From: Pelodera strongyloides
Lineage: Eukaryota; Nematoda; Chromadorea; Rhabditida; Rhabditidae
NCBI GenBank assembly: GCA_036852015.1
Contig: JAANDG010000083.1
Coordinates: forward strand, 186,001-250,000
DNA: 64,000 nt
Reading direction: 5' to 3'
Positions within the stretch are counted from its first letter, which is position 1; each line of letters opens with the position of its first letter. A program made the translations under genes and the position numbers. This document shows positions 27,101 to 38,428 of the stretch, one piece after another. The notes under the pieces were generated by a model. It worked only from the letters and a program-made list of their open reading frames with translations. It had not been told where the DNA came from and searched no databases.

Positions 27101-29221
27101 AGACTTCAATTCGTCTTTATTTGCTGTACGGTAGGGGATGAGGCGGCTACGGTAGTCTAACGGTCTATGTCTAGTCGAGGCTAGAGTCCAGTTTAACGGT
27201 AGTCCCGTGTTTTCAGAGAGAAGAAACTCCAGTGTGTGCAGTGTGATAATATCGTCTTGAACAACGATCATGACATCATTGAGCATATTCAGGAGCACGC
27301 GGGTGGAATGTCTTATAGGTATTTTTTTTTATTTGTCCTACTTTGCGGGAAAATTGCCAGGGATACTGTCTTGCGGTACGTTAGTCTGATAGACTAGGTA
27401 TTTTTTACTGTAGCAACTTGACCAGTTGGGTCGGTCGTCTGCGGTATCGTGCTTCTCGCTTCTTATTCTTTATCAAAACGTAGTACTTTTTGTACGTTTG
27501 TTGAAGTAAAGCACCATTACTTTGAGAGTTCTGTTTTCTGTAACATACTGTGTTTTTATTCAGATGTATGATGTGCGGTTGGGAGGCCAGTCAGAAATCG
27601 GTCATCTATTCACACATGAAGGAGAGACATCCAAAGAAGGTAAGCAGCTGGTGTTGTATATTCCGTTTCTGGGCATAAGGTTGTTCAGTTTGTTGGTGTA
27701 GGTGGTTTTCTTTCCATATTCCTCCTTTTTAAGAAGGCTAGGACATTTAGTTACGAGACATGCGTATCTTGTCTAGTTACTTGACATTTGGCAGGCTAGC
27801 TCCATTGGAATATCTACAGTCGTGTGACCGGGATGAGGGATGATGGTTTTGTCTATTCGTAATTAGGTTATTCTAATTCGTGAGGTGTGAAGAATAATTA
27901 GCTAATTGCGAAGGATAATTAGTAATTGCCTAAATTTCAGCCTGGCTCGTTTGTCGATCGCCGTGATATGGAGAAATTTGCGACAATTTTGATGGATTGT
28001 TTCCCGAGGAACGGTAGCCGAAATAAGATTGGGCTGAACCAGATTGTGGACAAGATGATTAAGTGAGTTAGTTAAGTGATACTGTAGCGCATGTATTACT
28101 CCATAAACTATATTTACTGGGTTGATAAGACTCACGTAAGTAGGTGGTCCCCTTGTTAGGAACCAGCATGTGAGCCCTTTCTCTTTATTTTTTTTTTGGT
28201 TTCCTGTTCGTTTGTATGTAGTTGTTCGTAAAGATTTCTATATAAATAACCCGGTAATGCAAGCTCTTTTCAACCAAGGGGAACCTTACAGCGCAATACC
28301 GGCCGGTTTTTGAAACACATCGAGTAGGCATTCTTATGCAGAGTATGGAAAGGAACGTAAATTAGAATAAAAGTCGAGGTAAATTCGAGCAAATTAGCAT
28401 AAACCCGTAAGAATTCAGTTGTCCACAATGCATTTCAAAAACCGGCCGGTGTTTCGCTTTAAGATCTCTGTGGAATAAGGAAGTGATCATGTTTAACCCA
28501 TCAATTAATTCATCTTTGATAATTGTTGTTGCAGAACGTCTGAAGAGAAGTCGCTGACCTCCGTGCGCTGTGATCTGTGCCACTTGGACTTGATGGCCAA
28601 TAAGAAGGCTGTGATGCGACATATGCACGCACACCCCACATTCAGGTAGTTAGTTGTTCAGTGTTTGCGGAGTATCTGAGCCTTTGACTATTTGTGAAGT
28701 TTGAGTGTTCTTTGGTGTGTTTGATTTGAGTTGATTGTTGGATTGGTGGGCTAGATTATGGGCACAACTTGAAGGTTTTAATTGAAATTTGAATTTCGAA
28801 TAAAGTTTTTTCGTTCCAGATGCAAAGCCTGTCGTTACACATCGGACACCCGAGAGCAACAAGAAGAGCATTGTAAGACAATGCACGCGATTGAGGTGAG
28901 CATAATTTGTAATTATTAAAATTTGGTATTAAAAGTTAAAGTAGTTTTTAGTTAATTTTAGTAACATAGACATTACATACGTATTATAAAGGCGGCACAA
29001 AACTGTCAGTGCTAATGTGCTATATTATGTTCATTGTGAAACATTTCTTTTAGGGGGTTGAAATAGCTAACTTCTGTCTGGTCATTTTTCTATTATTTTA
29101 GCATTGTTAAATTGTTCTTTCCTTTCAGGAAGCCAAACCGACTGTGCATTTCAACACGTGTACGGCGGCTGATGCACTCATTAGAATACTACAGAAGTGC
29201 TTTTCGAATTATATTAACTGA
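20915..29221 (+). CDS. C2H2 zinc-finger protein, four fingers
   Basis: Eleven exons join in phase: 20915-21007 (the exon itself starts at acceptor 20895), 24451-24623, 25001-25427, 25831-25972, 26650-26806, 27217-27318, 27564-27639, 27941-28062, 28535-28645, 28820-28895 and 29129-29221, giving about 523 aa with stop TGA. Residues 32-88 are Gln/Ala-rich. Residues 90-231 are Ser/Thr/Pro-rich with five (T/A)(E/D)VKP repeats at about 151-200. An acidic stretch near 290-300 (DDEDEEMY) precedes a basic patch, GKNRRR. The fingers are C337/C340/H354/H358, C366/C369/H382/H387, C443/C446/H460/H464 and C469/C472/H485/H490, in two pairs separated by about 50 residues. Function is probably nuclear DNA binding; no named orthologue is recognised. 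The tandem ATGs at 20915 and 20918 follow a ttttcag acceptor, which suggests trans-splicing or a 5' UTR intron. An earlier coding exon is possible. Confidence 0.83.
21088..21119 (+). repeat. GA microsatellite
   Basis: A GA tract in the first intron of the zinc-finger gene, 80 bases downstream of its first coding exon. Confidence 0.9.
21780..21858 (-). repeat. tRNA-like B box beside a GA tract
   Basis: On the minus strand GTGTTCGAGTCCC (a B-box-like motif) is followed directly by a GA-rich tail. This repeats the arrangement at 2090-2216. No clear A box was found, so the call is weak. Confidence 0.3.
24745..24861. repeat. Inverted-repeat element, TATTCACCAACA ends (copy 1)
   Basis: It starts TATTCACCAACAGGCAGGGC and ends GCGTGTTGGTGAGTA. 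The interior has CCCTCCCTGGCCTCCCCAG and, near the other end, GGGAGGGCTCC. It lies in an intron of the zinc-finger gene. A second copy is at 44132-44272. Confidence 0.78.
25602..25786. repeat. TTAA-type inverted-repeat element, family A
   Basis: A well-preserved copy, TTAAAGCGAAATACGGGCCG to CGGCCGTATTTCGCTTTAA, in an intron of the zinc-finger gene. Confidence 0.85.
28285..28462. repeat. TTAA-type inverted-repeat element, family A
   Basis: The left end is mutated (TTACAGCGCAATACCGGCCG) and the right end is intact (CGGCCGGTGTTTCGCTTTAA). It lies in the intron between exons 27941-28062 and 28535-28645 of the zinc-finger gene. Confidence 0.82.
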
Positions 29222-30235
29222 ACCTTGGATCAACGCCGAGATGGGTTCTTAGCTGTGAGATCAGCCTTGACTTTGAACCTTAATTAGCGCTTCTGAAAGA
29301 GGACTGTGTCTTAAGCTTAAGGCACCCCCAAAGTTGCGCTGTCATCAGCACTGGTCTACTGAAGCAATAAGCAACCGAGATTTAGGTAATTTTGATTACA
29401 GCATGGGTGGCCAGCCCTGTTACGTTGGCATTCCTAGTTATTATCTTTGATGGTCGAATGATTACTCTTTATTCTTTCCTTTTTGTTTCCTTTTTTTCAT
29501 TCCGTCACTAACTTTTGCTGCTTTAAAGCCTTGTCATATTTTTATTATGTTTACCTTTTTTAAGTAAAGTTCTTAGTGTTTCTTAAATGTGATAGCTTTG
29601 GTTTATTTTACCCTTAATGATTTATGTTAAGTTTTGTTGAATTGCCAAATTGTCTCTCATCTCATATATACACGCACGCGTACGCGTTCTCTCATGTATT
29701 GTCTCATTGTCTCTCATGTATTGTCTCATCGTCACACGGGTCATGGACATCTTTCGCACATTGTTTGTCCTCTCGCAATTGACTTTTGAAGCTTTACCAT
29801 TACGTTTAATATGGACTTAAGTTTCTCTTACTTTTTTTTTTACATAAAAACAGTTTTGTTTAAGTTATTAATAATTAATAATGATGTGCTGGAGATGAGA
29901 AAATTGGATGAGATATGTGCGCTCATCGATTCAGTTTTTGAAGAAAATTAATAATAGGGAAGCGCATAGGAGCGCCACGTAGTAGCGGCACGAATATTTT
30001 GTGCCATACGAGTGCCGCGCACATACTTCATTCGTGTTTGCCATTTTCAGCTCTAGTTACGATCTGTTCTAAAATGTTTGATTTTTATTATATTACAGTT
30101 TAATATTAATATTTTTTGTTGTTTTCTCCTAAAATTATAGTTTTAATAGCCGAATTTCTGGATTGATTAATAATTCTCAGTGTTTATTTTTTTCTCTGCT
30201 ATTTAATAATTCTATTATTCTATTTCGATGACACT

Positions 30236-30366
30236 TTAAACCGGAATGGTACGTGGATTTGAAGCATATCGACCACTTCATTATATGTTAATTGTGTGCC
30301 CTTCTGTGCCACAATGGCGGATAATGGTTCCATAGGAGTTGGGAACCACGTGTCACACCGCTTTAA
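30236..30366. repeat. TTAA-type inverted-repeat element, family C
   Basis: It begins TTAAACCGGAATGGTACGTG and ends ACCACGTGTCACACCGCTTTAA minus outer bases. Family C is marked by CACGTGG next to the ends. Confidence 0.7.
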
Positions 30367-30716
30367 GATTAAGGTGTAGGACGATGAATTGATCTTAACT
30401 GAGAGTACCGGTCAGTACTGTGCCAATCTATTTGTTTCTCGCACTATTATAGGCTACGTTAATAATGTAAGGACATTAATTTTTGGAACCATAGGTGTTT
30501 ACCCATTTGAGCCGTTATGTATGGAAAAGAACAGAAAACTATGCAAGAGGCTACTGTAGTGCCATTTTGGTGCCAATTTTTTGTTTTATTTTTAGTAATG
30601 ACAATAAATGTTTGAGTAGTTTGGATTATTGTTTTTGAGTGCAGACAACAGAATGAAATAAGGTGCTGGACATACACAGGACAACGAAACAATTGTTGAA
30701 ACCACAGAAAAACCGT

Positions 30717-30870
30717 CTTTGGCCGGGCAGCAAATGGTTTTCACTCAAAAAGCCATTTGGTGGCTGGTTCGTGAACAATTGGTAACCAAATCACGACGGT
30801 TTTAGGGCGCCATTTAGGGGATAATTGGTCGCGAACACGAAAAAACAACAGTGGCCGTTGCGAAATGGCT
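30717..30870. repeat. Family F repeat (CCATTTGGTGGC motifs)
   Basis: Repeated GCCATTTGGTGGCTGG and GCAAATGGTT motifs, with an inverted TTGCGAAATGG at the other end. It is related to 9870-9990 and 40655-40780. Confidence 0.45.
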
Positions 30871-30926
30871 CTTCTGTTTCTTATATATGATCAATAAATC
30901 GATGTACAAGTGTAGAGTACTGTAAT

Positions 30927-31071
30927 TTAAAGCGAAATACCGGCCGGTTTTTGAAATGCATCGAGTGCACCAGCATTCTTATGCAGCATATGCAAATGAA
31001 CATAAATAGAATAAAAAATCGACCTAAATTCGAGCACATGTTTTCAAAACCCGACCGGTATTTCGCTTTAA
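30927..31071. repeat. TTAA-type inverted-repeat element, family A (internally deleted)
   Basis: Both TTAA ends are intact, but the copy is about 40 bases shorter than its relatives because the right-hand interior is lost. Confidence 0.83.
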
Positions 31072-31090
31072 TGTATGAATGGACCAACCT

Positions 31091-33256
31091 CTAGGTGTTC
31101 GGTACTGGGTAATTTCCTTCTCTTCGGATGATCCATGCGTCGGTCGTCGCCGCGACCAAGCAGGAGTTCTGTGGAGTTGGCCATTGCTAAAGAAGTAAAG
31201 TACATTGATGAAGCTCCACGCACCCCACCTAGTGTGCGTGGGATGCGCCAGTGTTGTGCGACACGTGGCGCGCTTTTGAACGGTGCGGTAGGCGCGCCGT
31301 ATGATGAAGGTGCTAGGTGGGGCGCGCCATATGAGGACGCACCCCACCTAGCCCCTAGTGTGCGTGGGATACGCCAGTTTTGTGCGACACGTGGCGCGCT
31401 TTTGAGCGGTGCGGTAGGCGCGCCATATGATCGCCAACTGGAATAGTGCGCGTTTCTTCAGTAAGTCTACCTTTACTTCTAACTTCTTAAAACTTCCTTT
31501 GTTAAAACATCTTCGAAAGCTTTGAGAAATCCAATCACCGTAAAACCTACGATCGTCATAAGAGTGTTGAGAGTGTTGCGAATGGTTGAGGGAGATCTTG
31601 GAACCATTTGAGTTAACAGCTGAAATTGGTAAAACTGGTACTTTCATGAAGAATTGAGCTTTTTTCCTTTCGACTCCCCTCTGAAAACTTCAGAGATTAA
31701 GTCATACGCGTTCATGCTGTATTTCTAGGGTTCGTAGATTCGTCCAAAAAAATATGTCCCTGCATTATTACCGTAGCCTACAATAGTGCGAGAAACAAAT
31801 AGATTGGCGCAGTACTGACCGGTACTCTCAGTTAAAGCGGAATACTGGCCGGTTTTTGAAACACATCGTGGACAACCGCATTCTTACGTATTTATGCTAT
31901 TTTAATTTAGCTCGATTTTTTTTATTCTAATTTATGTTCATTTGCATAAGCTGCATGAGAATGCTGGTGTACTCCGTGCGTTTCAGAAACCGGCCGGTAT
32001 TTCGTAAGGTCACCTAGTCGTCGGTGATTCAACACAAGATTTCGAAGGTTACATGGCAGCTACATTGTTACATATACATGTGTGCAAACCCGTAAACTGT
32101 TAGTGTTTAGATAAATTGGTTTAAAAAGATTAAATTCACCATGTACTGTAGTTCGTGAATGTTGTAGTCTGGGACTTCCCTCCACAACGCTGTCTTTCTT
32201 CACTACGACTTGAGGAACGACTTGAGGTACTCTGGAAATGGTATATTCACAATTTGCGAGTCAAATAAAAGCCGAGAGAGAGAGAGGACTGGGCGAGCAG
32301 ACAACTGACAATGAGAGAGAGAGAGACTGAGATAACGAGAGGGAGAGCAAAAAAAGGAAGAAATGACTACAGTACCTATTATCATTGGCAACAATCCATT
32401 GTTCACCGGTACTGTAGGTTGTGCTGTGTGGTGTGGCATACGGTAGGGGGAGTGGTCGGCACAGGGCGGCCATCGTACTTCGGATCTGCTCACGCTTTGC
32501 ATCAGGCTTTGAAGTGCTGAAAACCTGGTGTATTGGAAAGCTAAGCCGCTAAGGCGAAATACCGACCGGTTTCTGAATCTCGTGGACATTTGCATTCACA
32601 TTTGGGGAAGGTTATGTTCATTTGCATACGATGCATAAAAATGAAAGTGTGTTTTTCAAAAACCGGCCGGTACTTCGCTTTAAAAGTATTTGATTCCACA
32701 CTCCGTATGACAAAAACATTTGGTGTGTGACATCTGCTGGACTACATGAGTTATTGTTTCACAGTCGCAGTTCCATGTACACGGACCTCTATGTCGTGAT
32801 TATAATTGCAAATGTAGTATACTGCATACTGTACGCAAAGTGCCCTTATTATTTACCGTTAGCTGGTGCAACAACTACGCGTGCTATTCCGCTTTAAACT
32901 CACGTGGTGAGCGGCGCTCTCTTCTTGAGGCAGAAGCGATAGAAGTAGACGACGGTGGTGACTGCCACGAGTCCGCCGACCACCCCCACGACGAGGACGG
33001 CGATAGTAAACAGTGGGCGGGATGGGTCCTGTAACGATCCGACCGGTTTAGATACCCAATTTTAAGGTCATCTTTAACTTGGCATTATACACTACTAGCT
33101 ACGTGATGAGAACCCCAATGCGGCCAGGCAAGGCCAGAGAATTTTTGGGAGAGCGAGAGAGATAATTAAAAATACTTTCGTCTTGAAAAGTAATACCTAG
33201 CAAAGCGAGTAGAAAAGAGAAAAAATGTACCGTGTCAACCGCTTCTGGGTCTAATA
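31091..33256 (-). CDS. Unrecognised single-pass membrane protein, 3' part
   Basis: Five minus-strand exons join in phase: 33231-33256, 32904-33028, 32140-32231, 31471-31619 and 31091-31186, with stop TAG at 31091-31093. The second exon encodes a clear transmembrane segment (IAVLVVGVVGGLVAVTTVVY) preceded by LDPEAVDTDPSRP and followed by the stop-transfer sequence YRFCLKKR, so the downstream side is probably cytoplasmic. The tail of about 110 residues is rich in Ser, His, Arg and Val (SLNHSQHSQHSYDDRRF) with no recognised domain. Most acceptors are good (atatcag, gttacag, tttccag, atttcag). The last exon could also be read in another frame that stays open, so the exact C-terminus is less certain. 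The first exon needs an upstream exon ending in phase 1. It is convergent with the zinc-finger gene. Confidence 0.65.
31219..31431. repeat. Tandem pair of GCGC-rich units
   Basis: Two copies of a roughly 120-base unit begin at 31219 and 31338 with CGCACCCCACCTAG and share GTGCGACACGTGGCGCGC. An inverted GCTAGGTGGGGCGCGCC between them makes each unit partly palindromic. The tandem lies in the last intron of the membrane-protein gene. Confidence 0.85.
31832..32007. repeat. TTAA-type inverted-repeat element, family A
   Basis: TTAAAGCGGAATACTGGCCG at the left; CGGCCGGTATTTCGTAA at the right, with the last bases altered. It lies in an intron of the membrane-protein gene. Confidence 0.82.
32276..32350 (+). 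repeat. GA-rich tract
   Basis: Interrupted GA repeats, with TC-rich Leu/Ser ORFs on the other strand that I regard as artefacts. Confidence 0.75.
32550..32683. repeat. TTAA-type inverted-repeat element, family A (short)
   Basis: CTAAGGCGAAATACCGACCG to CCGGCCGGTACTTCGCTTTAA minus outer bases, with a shortened interior. Confidence 0.8.
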
Positions 33257-33798
33257 CTGATATGATGCTTATTGCCTACAATATATTAACAATTCGGCAT
33301 ATGCGAGAAAAGACGGAATACTGCCATATCATATTACACAAAACAGCCATTGGGGCTTGGGCGCTTGCGGCTTGGGTAACAATTTGGAAATAAAGGAATA
33401 AAGCATGCGTCTCCTCTACTATGCAGTGCCTAATTGTGTAAGTTTGAAGAACTAATTGCGCAATTATGGCAAATATTGTCGAAGTCTGAAGTAACAGGAA
33501 AATAAGAATTGTAAGAATAAGCCATCTTTTGTTAGACGTCGTGAAGCGTCTGAAGAACGAGAACACCGTTCTCGTTAATAATTAGGCAAATTACCCGAGC
33601 AATTAAAAGATTGGAAAAGAATAGTCATATAATTATAACTAGCATTCCCCAATGGAAGGATAAAATAACAGTCTGACGCTCTCGTCAGGAAATTCTGTAC
33701 AATAAAGCGTAAAAAAACTGACACAAATTGCACGGCACGACAACTTATTGAACGTACCAGTAGATAACCAACTTTTAGAAACTAGGTACAATACGGCT

Positions 33799-33982
33799 TT
33801 AAAGCGAAATTCCGGCTGGTTTTTGAAACGCATCGTGGACAACTGAATTCTTACGCATTTATGCTATAAGTTGCTCGAATTTAACTCGATTTTTTATTTT
33901 TATTTACGTTCATTTGCATAAAATGCGTAAGAATGCTGGTGTAATCGATGTGTTTCAAAAAACCGGCCGGTATTTCGCTTTA
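33799..33982. repeat. TTAA-type inverted-repeat element, family A
   Basis: TTAAAGCGAAATTCCGGCTG to CCGGCCGGTATTTCGCTTTAA minus outer bases, full length, upstream of the membrane-protein exons. Confidence 0.85.
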
Positions 33983-35271
33983 ATATAATGTAGGGGTGTG
34001 GTGAACCGGGGCGAAAAGGACTAAGAAATCCAGTATTACAATTTGGACTTTAAGATTTAGGTTTAAGGTTTAAGATGCTTTCCACGCGCATCTCTTAGGG
34101 TGTTTGTATGTACGTGTGTATTTTTGCCCAAACATCGGAATTTGGGCCTCTAGCCCTCTAATTATGCTAATTCGAATTGTGGGCCTAAGAAGCAAATAGA
34201 AAGACAAATCTATTTCATTTGCTTTGGCAAGACCACGAATAAAACCTCGTGAATGGGGGATGAACTATGTGACGTCATTATTTAATACAGTGCGCAGCGC
34301 AGTTTCCATTTGCGCCATTTGTGAGCGAGAAGAGCGCACAGCATTGAATAAGCGCGATTAAAGTTTTTCAACGTTGAAGAGTGCAAGCATTGATAATATT
34401 AAGTGTACTTAGGCTTACGTTATTCAGCTATATGATTCTGATGCTATGTAGCTATAGTATAGCTTGCGTAGGACAGCGTTTTTTACTAGTAAAAGAAACG
34501 AAACCTTTCGCACAGCATAGACGTGAGCCTTTCAAAGATTTACAAGGTTTATTTATTAAACGCTACCGCAGTGAACATGGACTTAATTGTTATGGTTATG
34601 GTATGGTTTCAATACTACGATCACGAGATGCCCTGACGCAGGATGAAAAATGCCAAAGCGTATTCGTAATTCTACTATTCTACAAAATGAAAGTTCTACT
34701 TTGCATCGTTTTTGTTTTTCCGTAAAACAATCGAGTGGATTAGCATTAGGATATGAAACCATACAATACAAGTGATGTCGAATTAATCCGAGGCAATAGT
34801 TCAACGTTATCAAGTATTAGTAATACATTATGTATAATTTTTCTGTAGAATAAGTTTATATAGTAGAATTTTCTCAAGTAGCGACTGAAAAAATTGAATT
34901 ATTATCAGTTACGTGTTTGGTATTTGAGAAAGGCAGCACAGCAGTGTGCGCCGCTAAGCAATTGTGTGAACAAACCATCGCGCCAACTTTTCGCCGCGCA
35001 CCAACGGCGTTTTATCAGTGCGTTGTCAGAGGCGATCAATTAACCCAGAATACATGGAATGAATAAATGAGTAAGATGAAAAAAGGAAGCAAAAACGGAA
35101 ACAATTTGCTAAAGTAAATCAATAAAAACTTGGAGGCGTCTATCAGAGCTATAGGACGAGTTAATGCTAGCGAGTGTTTCTGACAGCCACCCACACAATC
35201 CAATTCATATATTTGCAAGATGTAGAGGATGTGTTGAATATACTAAACAAGTGAAACTATAAGACGTTGGA

Positions 35272-35333
35272 GCCGGGTGGTCCAGTGGCCGCGCGTTCGT
35301 CTCTAACGCAACCGACACGAGTTCGATTCCGGC
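35272..35333 (+). repeat. tRNA-like sequence, probably SINE or tRNA pseudogene
   Basis: It contains an A-box match TGGTCCAGTGG at 35278-35288 and a B-box match AGTTCGATTCC at 35320-35330, about 30 bases apart. GCGTT/AACGC can pair as an anticodon stem, and GCCGG pairs with CCGGC at the two ends. The anticodon loop lacks U33 and the T stem does not pair, so it is not a normal tRNA. A second B-box-like GGTTCGAACCT follows near 35383-35393. Confidence 0.5.
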
Positions 35334-36819
35334 ACGTGACACCTTTGAAAGCGTGACACCTTTGAATCATGGGCGAAAACTGGTGGTTCGAACCTGGATA
35401 CCGCCTATTATATACCAGCCGTTCGAAGAGCCCTACGGGCTCTTCTCCGACTGGAGGCAGTGAAGGCTTGATAACCGAAAGGCAGTTGTAAACATAGCAC
35501 ATAGCAGTAATCGTGGTAGGGGTTACACATCTTACATTCGAAACGCAGGAACCCATTTGATGCTCTTGTGGTGAGCAAGTTTTCTCGAAAACCGTCAGCT
35601 GGTCACCGAATGGTCACTAAATGGTTCCGTCTTCCTATGTGGGGGGAAAATGGAGTAGTTCTTTTCGTCCTAGTGTTTGCTATGCGTATTTGTATGCGAG
35701 CTCGCTAACCATACGCGCACGTAATAAATATTTAATTCGGTTCTCATGAAAATAAAAGTGAAATTGGCTATGTTTATGTGCTATTCGAAACAAGGACATA
35801 ACATGCATTAGAAAGTGATGGCGCTAAGGGCAAAATAAGAGAATAAAGCATTAGATACGCATCTTTCTATTGCATTTTATTTGAATCTGGAGATTTGGGC
35901 AGATGAGAAAATCAATATTCAATCGGCGCGGCACATGCTTTTGAAACGTATTCTGGACAAGGTATTACCGTGTATTATATGCAAGTTGTGCCGCGCAGAA
36001 CTGCACAAAAATTTGCATATAATACAAGGGACAAGTACAGCAGGATCCAACATACGTTTAAAAAACCGCAAAAAAAAAAGTCTTAAAAAAGAGAAGCAAC
36101 GAAAAAAATCTTGCAAACTTATTGTTAGAATGGATAATCGCGTCTAGGATTATAACACAAAAAGAGAGAAAAGGAAGAGATATTGAAATAAACAGATTCA
36201 AGTCTTATAATTATTGATGAAGACGAAAACATGGGACGTAATAAATCTTTGAGATTTTTTACTTTGACTTAGATTAGAATAGTAGAGACTAAGAAAAGAG
36301 AGAGAGAGAGAGAGAGAGAGATAGAGCTAGAGAGAACTATCAAAAAAGAGAGAAAGATAGTAGCAAAGAGAGATCAGATACTAGGGCCACTAGGGGCTTA
36401 TAGGATGCTTGAGAGTCATGATCAAAAGTAATTAACATGGATGGAATAGTGCTGCTCAGCGAGTTTAGAAATTAGAAATTCCGTCATATCTAATACAATT
36501 CCGTAATACATAGCATATACTTTTTTGGGTTTGGACTCACGATATCGTGGGCACACAATACAAATTATGCTACAAAAATATAAAGAAAATATCCTAACAT
36601 AATACAAAATACAATTGTATTTCTATAGGAAGCACTTCCTTCCCAATGAATCCTAAGGTTCGCCCTTGGGGCCCAAGTCCTAAGGTAAGGCCTAAAGTCT
36701 AGGGTACTGCCTAAGGTTTGTAAAAAAATGGTTAACTACTATCTGTAAATACTCCAAGAGGAAGAGAAGCTCTAAGCTCTAAGAACTATTCATATCTTAT
36801 AAGATATAGGCAAAGCTCA

Positions 36820-36999
36820 TTAAAGCGAAATACCACCGATTTTTGAAACACATCGAGTACAGCAGCATTCTTTGCAGTTTATGCAAATGAACATAAATAA
36901 AAATAAAAAATCGGGATAAATTCGAGTAAATTAGCATAAATACGTAAGAACTCAGTTGTTCACGATGCGTTTCAGAAACCGGCCAGTATTTCGCTTTAA
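36820..36999. repeat. TTAA-type inverted-repeat element, family A
   Basis: Full-length copy with intact TTAA at both ends; the left arm is slightly diverged (AATACCACCGATTTTTG). Confidence 0.85.
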
Positions 37000-37681
37000 T
37001 TACAAATTACATTTCTGATCTAGTAGCACCGAAGTGCACACAAAAATGAACAGGTGATAATAACTAACAACTAGTGCCAGCACTTCTCCTGTCCATGGAA
37101 ATCAGTGTGCAATAAAACAAAAATGAATAAACTAAGACGAAATATTGTCGAAGTTTATTGAAAACAAATATATTTTGCTTCCCGTCGAACTTTTTCAAAA
37201 ACGTGCAAAGATTACAAATTACATTTCACTTTGATGTAAAAAAACATATACGAGGCGAACTCTGGGTCGCGGCGCAGCGTGGCGGTTCACCTCTTGGGTG
37301 CGAATGTGTGCCGGGGTCACGGAAAATGTGTAGAATCCCCGCTGGCGCACCTATAGCTCACTCGGGGAGCGCCCGTCCAAAAACCGCGCCATATTTACGC
37401 CTTTGGAATTGTACACCATTTCGCGCACCTCTGGCACGCCCTCGCTCCTAGCGTTTTAAGCGAACTTGAGCGAAGTATAAGGATAGCAGCCCAATATATA
37501 TATTTCAGCTAATAAAGAAACAATGCTAAGGTAAGAGGAAGCGGAAATAAAGTAACTCAATGTAAAGGCAATTCAATTGCCGAATGTTAATTAGAAAAGG
37601 AAAGAGAAGTGGGCGGGCGCTCATTTGCATATACACCATTAGTATTCCACACAAGGGACATCAAGTACATAAATGAGAATT

Positions 37682-37946
37682 ATGGGGTTTGCAAGTATGC
37701 CAAAAACCGCGAGTTTTCCTTGCAGGTATCAATTCGCAAAATCGTGTGCTTTTTACACCAATTTACCGTAACTTTGACACATCCACACTATAGAAAATCC
37801 GCCAACAAAGCAAATCATTTGTCGGACAAATGGTCCCGTGGCGATCGGTCGCAAAAACTGCCTGTAGATATGTTCGTGTAGTGCCAAGATACGGTGAATT
37901 TTTCGATACTTGCAAGGAAAATCGGGCATACTTGCAAACCCCATTA
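37682..37946. repeat. Hairpin element with GGGGTTTGCAAGTATGC ends, family E (long form)
   Basis: It starts ATGGGGTTTGCAAGTATGCC and ends GCATACTTGCAAACCCCAT. Shorter copies lie at 42054-42206, 48682-48810 and 57136-57280, and a diverged one at 42971-43262. Confidence 0.8.
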
Positions 37947-38371
37947 GAAATTAGAAGTTGACCTCGGAGTAATTAAGGTGCAAATTTTCAAACGCAAATT
38001 ATCAGATGAACTTGTTTCGATAAAAAAATACACAATAAATCCTATTGTAACGGTCGTGTTGGCTAATATAATTATTGCACTTTGACCTTATAGAAATTTT
38101 TTATCTACATTACTATACCAATGTCATTATGAAGTACATTTATAGCGCCCATAGGCAACATAACTATTACACATGTGGCTCCCTCTAAAACTGATGAAGC
38201 ACAGCGCTATCACTGCGCGCAAGAAGAAGGACCGATCTGCGCAGAGGCGCTAAATTCCAGTTGGCGCACACATTTTATGGTAGGCACGGCAAGTGCGCCA
38301 ATTGTGTGCCACGGGTGCGCCTCTTCTCTTGCGCGGCGCTGATGCGGAGTTTCACGTCGTAAGAAGCTCAC

Positions 38372-38428
38372 CTTATCACTAGTGATGGCTAGTGGCGTAA
38401 AGAAGAGGAGCATGAGTATGAGTAGCAT
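38372..38428 (-). CDS. Possible signal-peptide first exon
   Basis: The minus-strand segment from ATG at 38428 to donor GAT AAG|GTGAGC reads MLLILMLLFFTPLAITSDK, a textbook signal peptide that ends at an intron. An upstream in-frame ATG at 38521 would add 31 residues. It is on the right strand and in a plausible position to be exon 1 of the membrane-protein gene, but no ectodomain exons were found between them. Confidence 0.4.

Larger units (their letters stand above)
33257..38371. other. Region without supported exons between parts of the membrane-protein gene
   Basis: It holds family A elements (33799, 36820), GCGC-rich patches, a tRNA-like stretch (35272) and a GA tract (36296-36332). I could not find ectodomain exons linking the possible signal exon at 38372 with the exon at 33231. 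Either they are too short to see or the two belong to different genes. Confidence 0.45.

Noticed and set aside
33276..33566. Minus-strand ORF starting with a signal-like hydrophobic stretch
   Set aside because: Internal stops appear in the frames permitted by the visible splice sites, and it cannot be joined to the membrane-protein exons in phase.
34381..34725. 114-residue plus-strand ORF
   Set aside because: No splice context, no domain, AT-rich low-quality composition; probably chance.
35257..35345. Functional tRNA gene
   Set aside because: A and B boxes are present, but the T stem does not pair and the anticodon loop is abnormal, so it is called tRNA-like only.
37158..37451. 97-residue ORF over a GC-rich patch
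   Set aside because: The patch matches the dispersed GCGC-rich repeat class, which explains its open frame.
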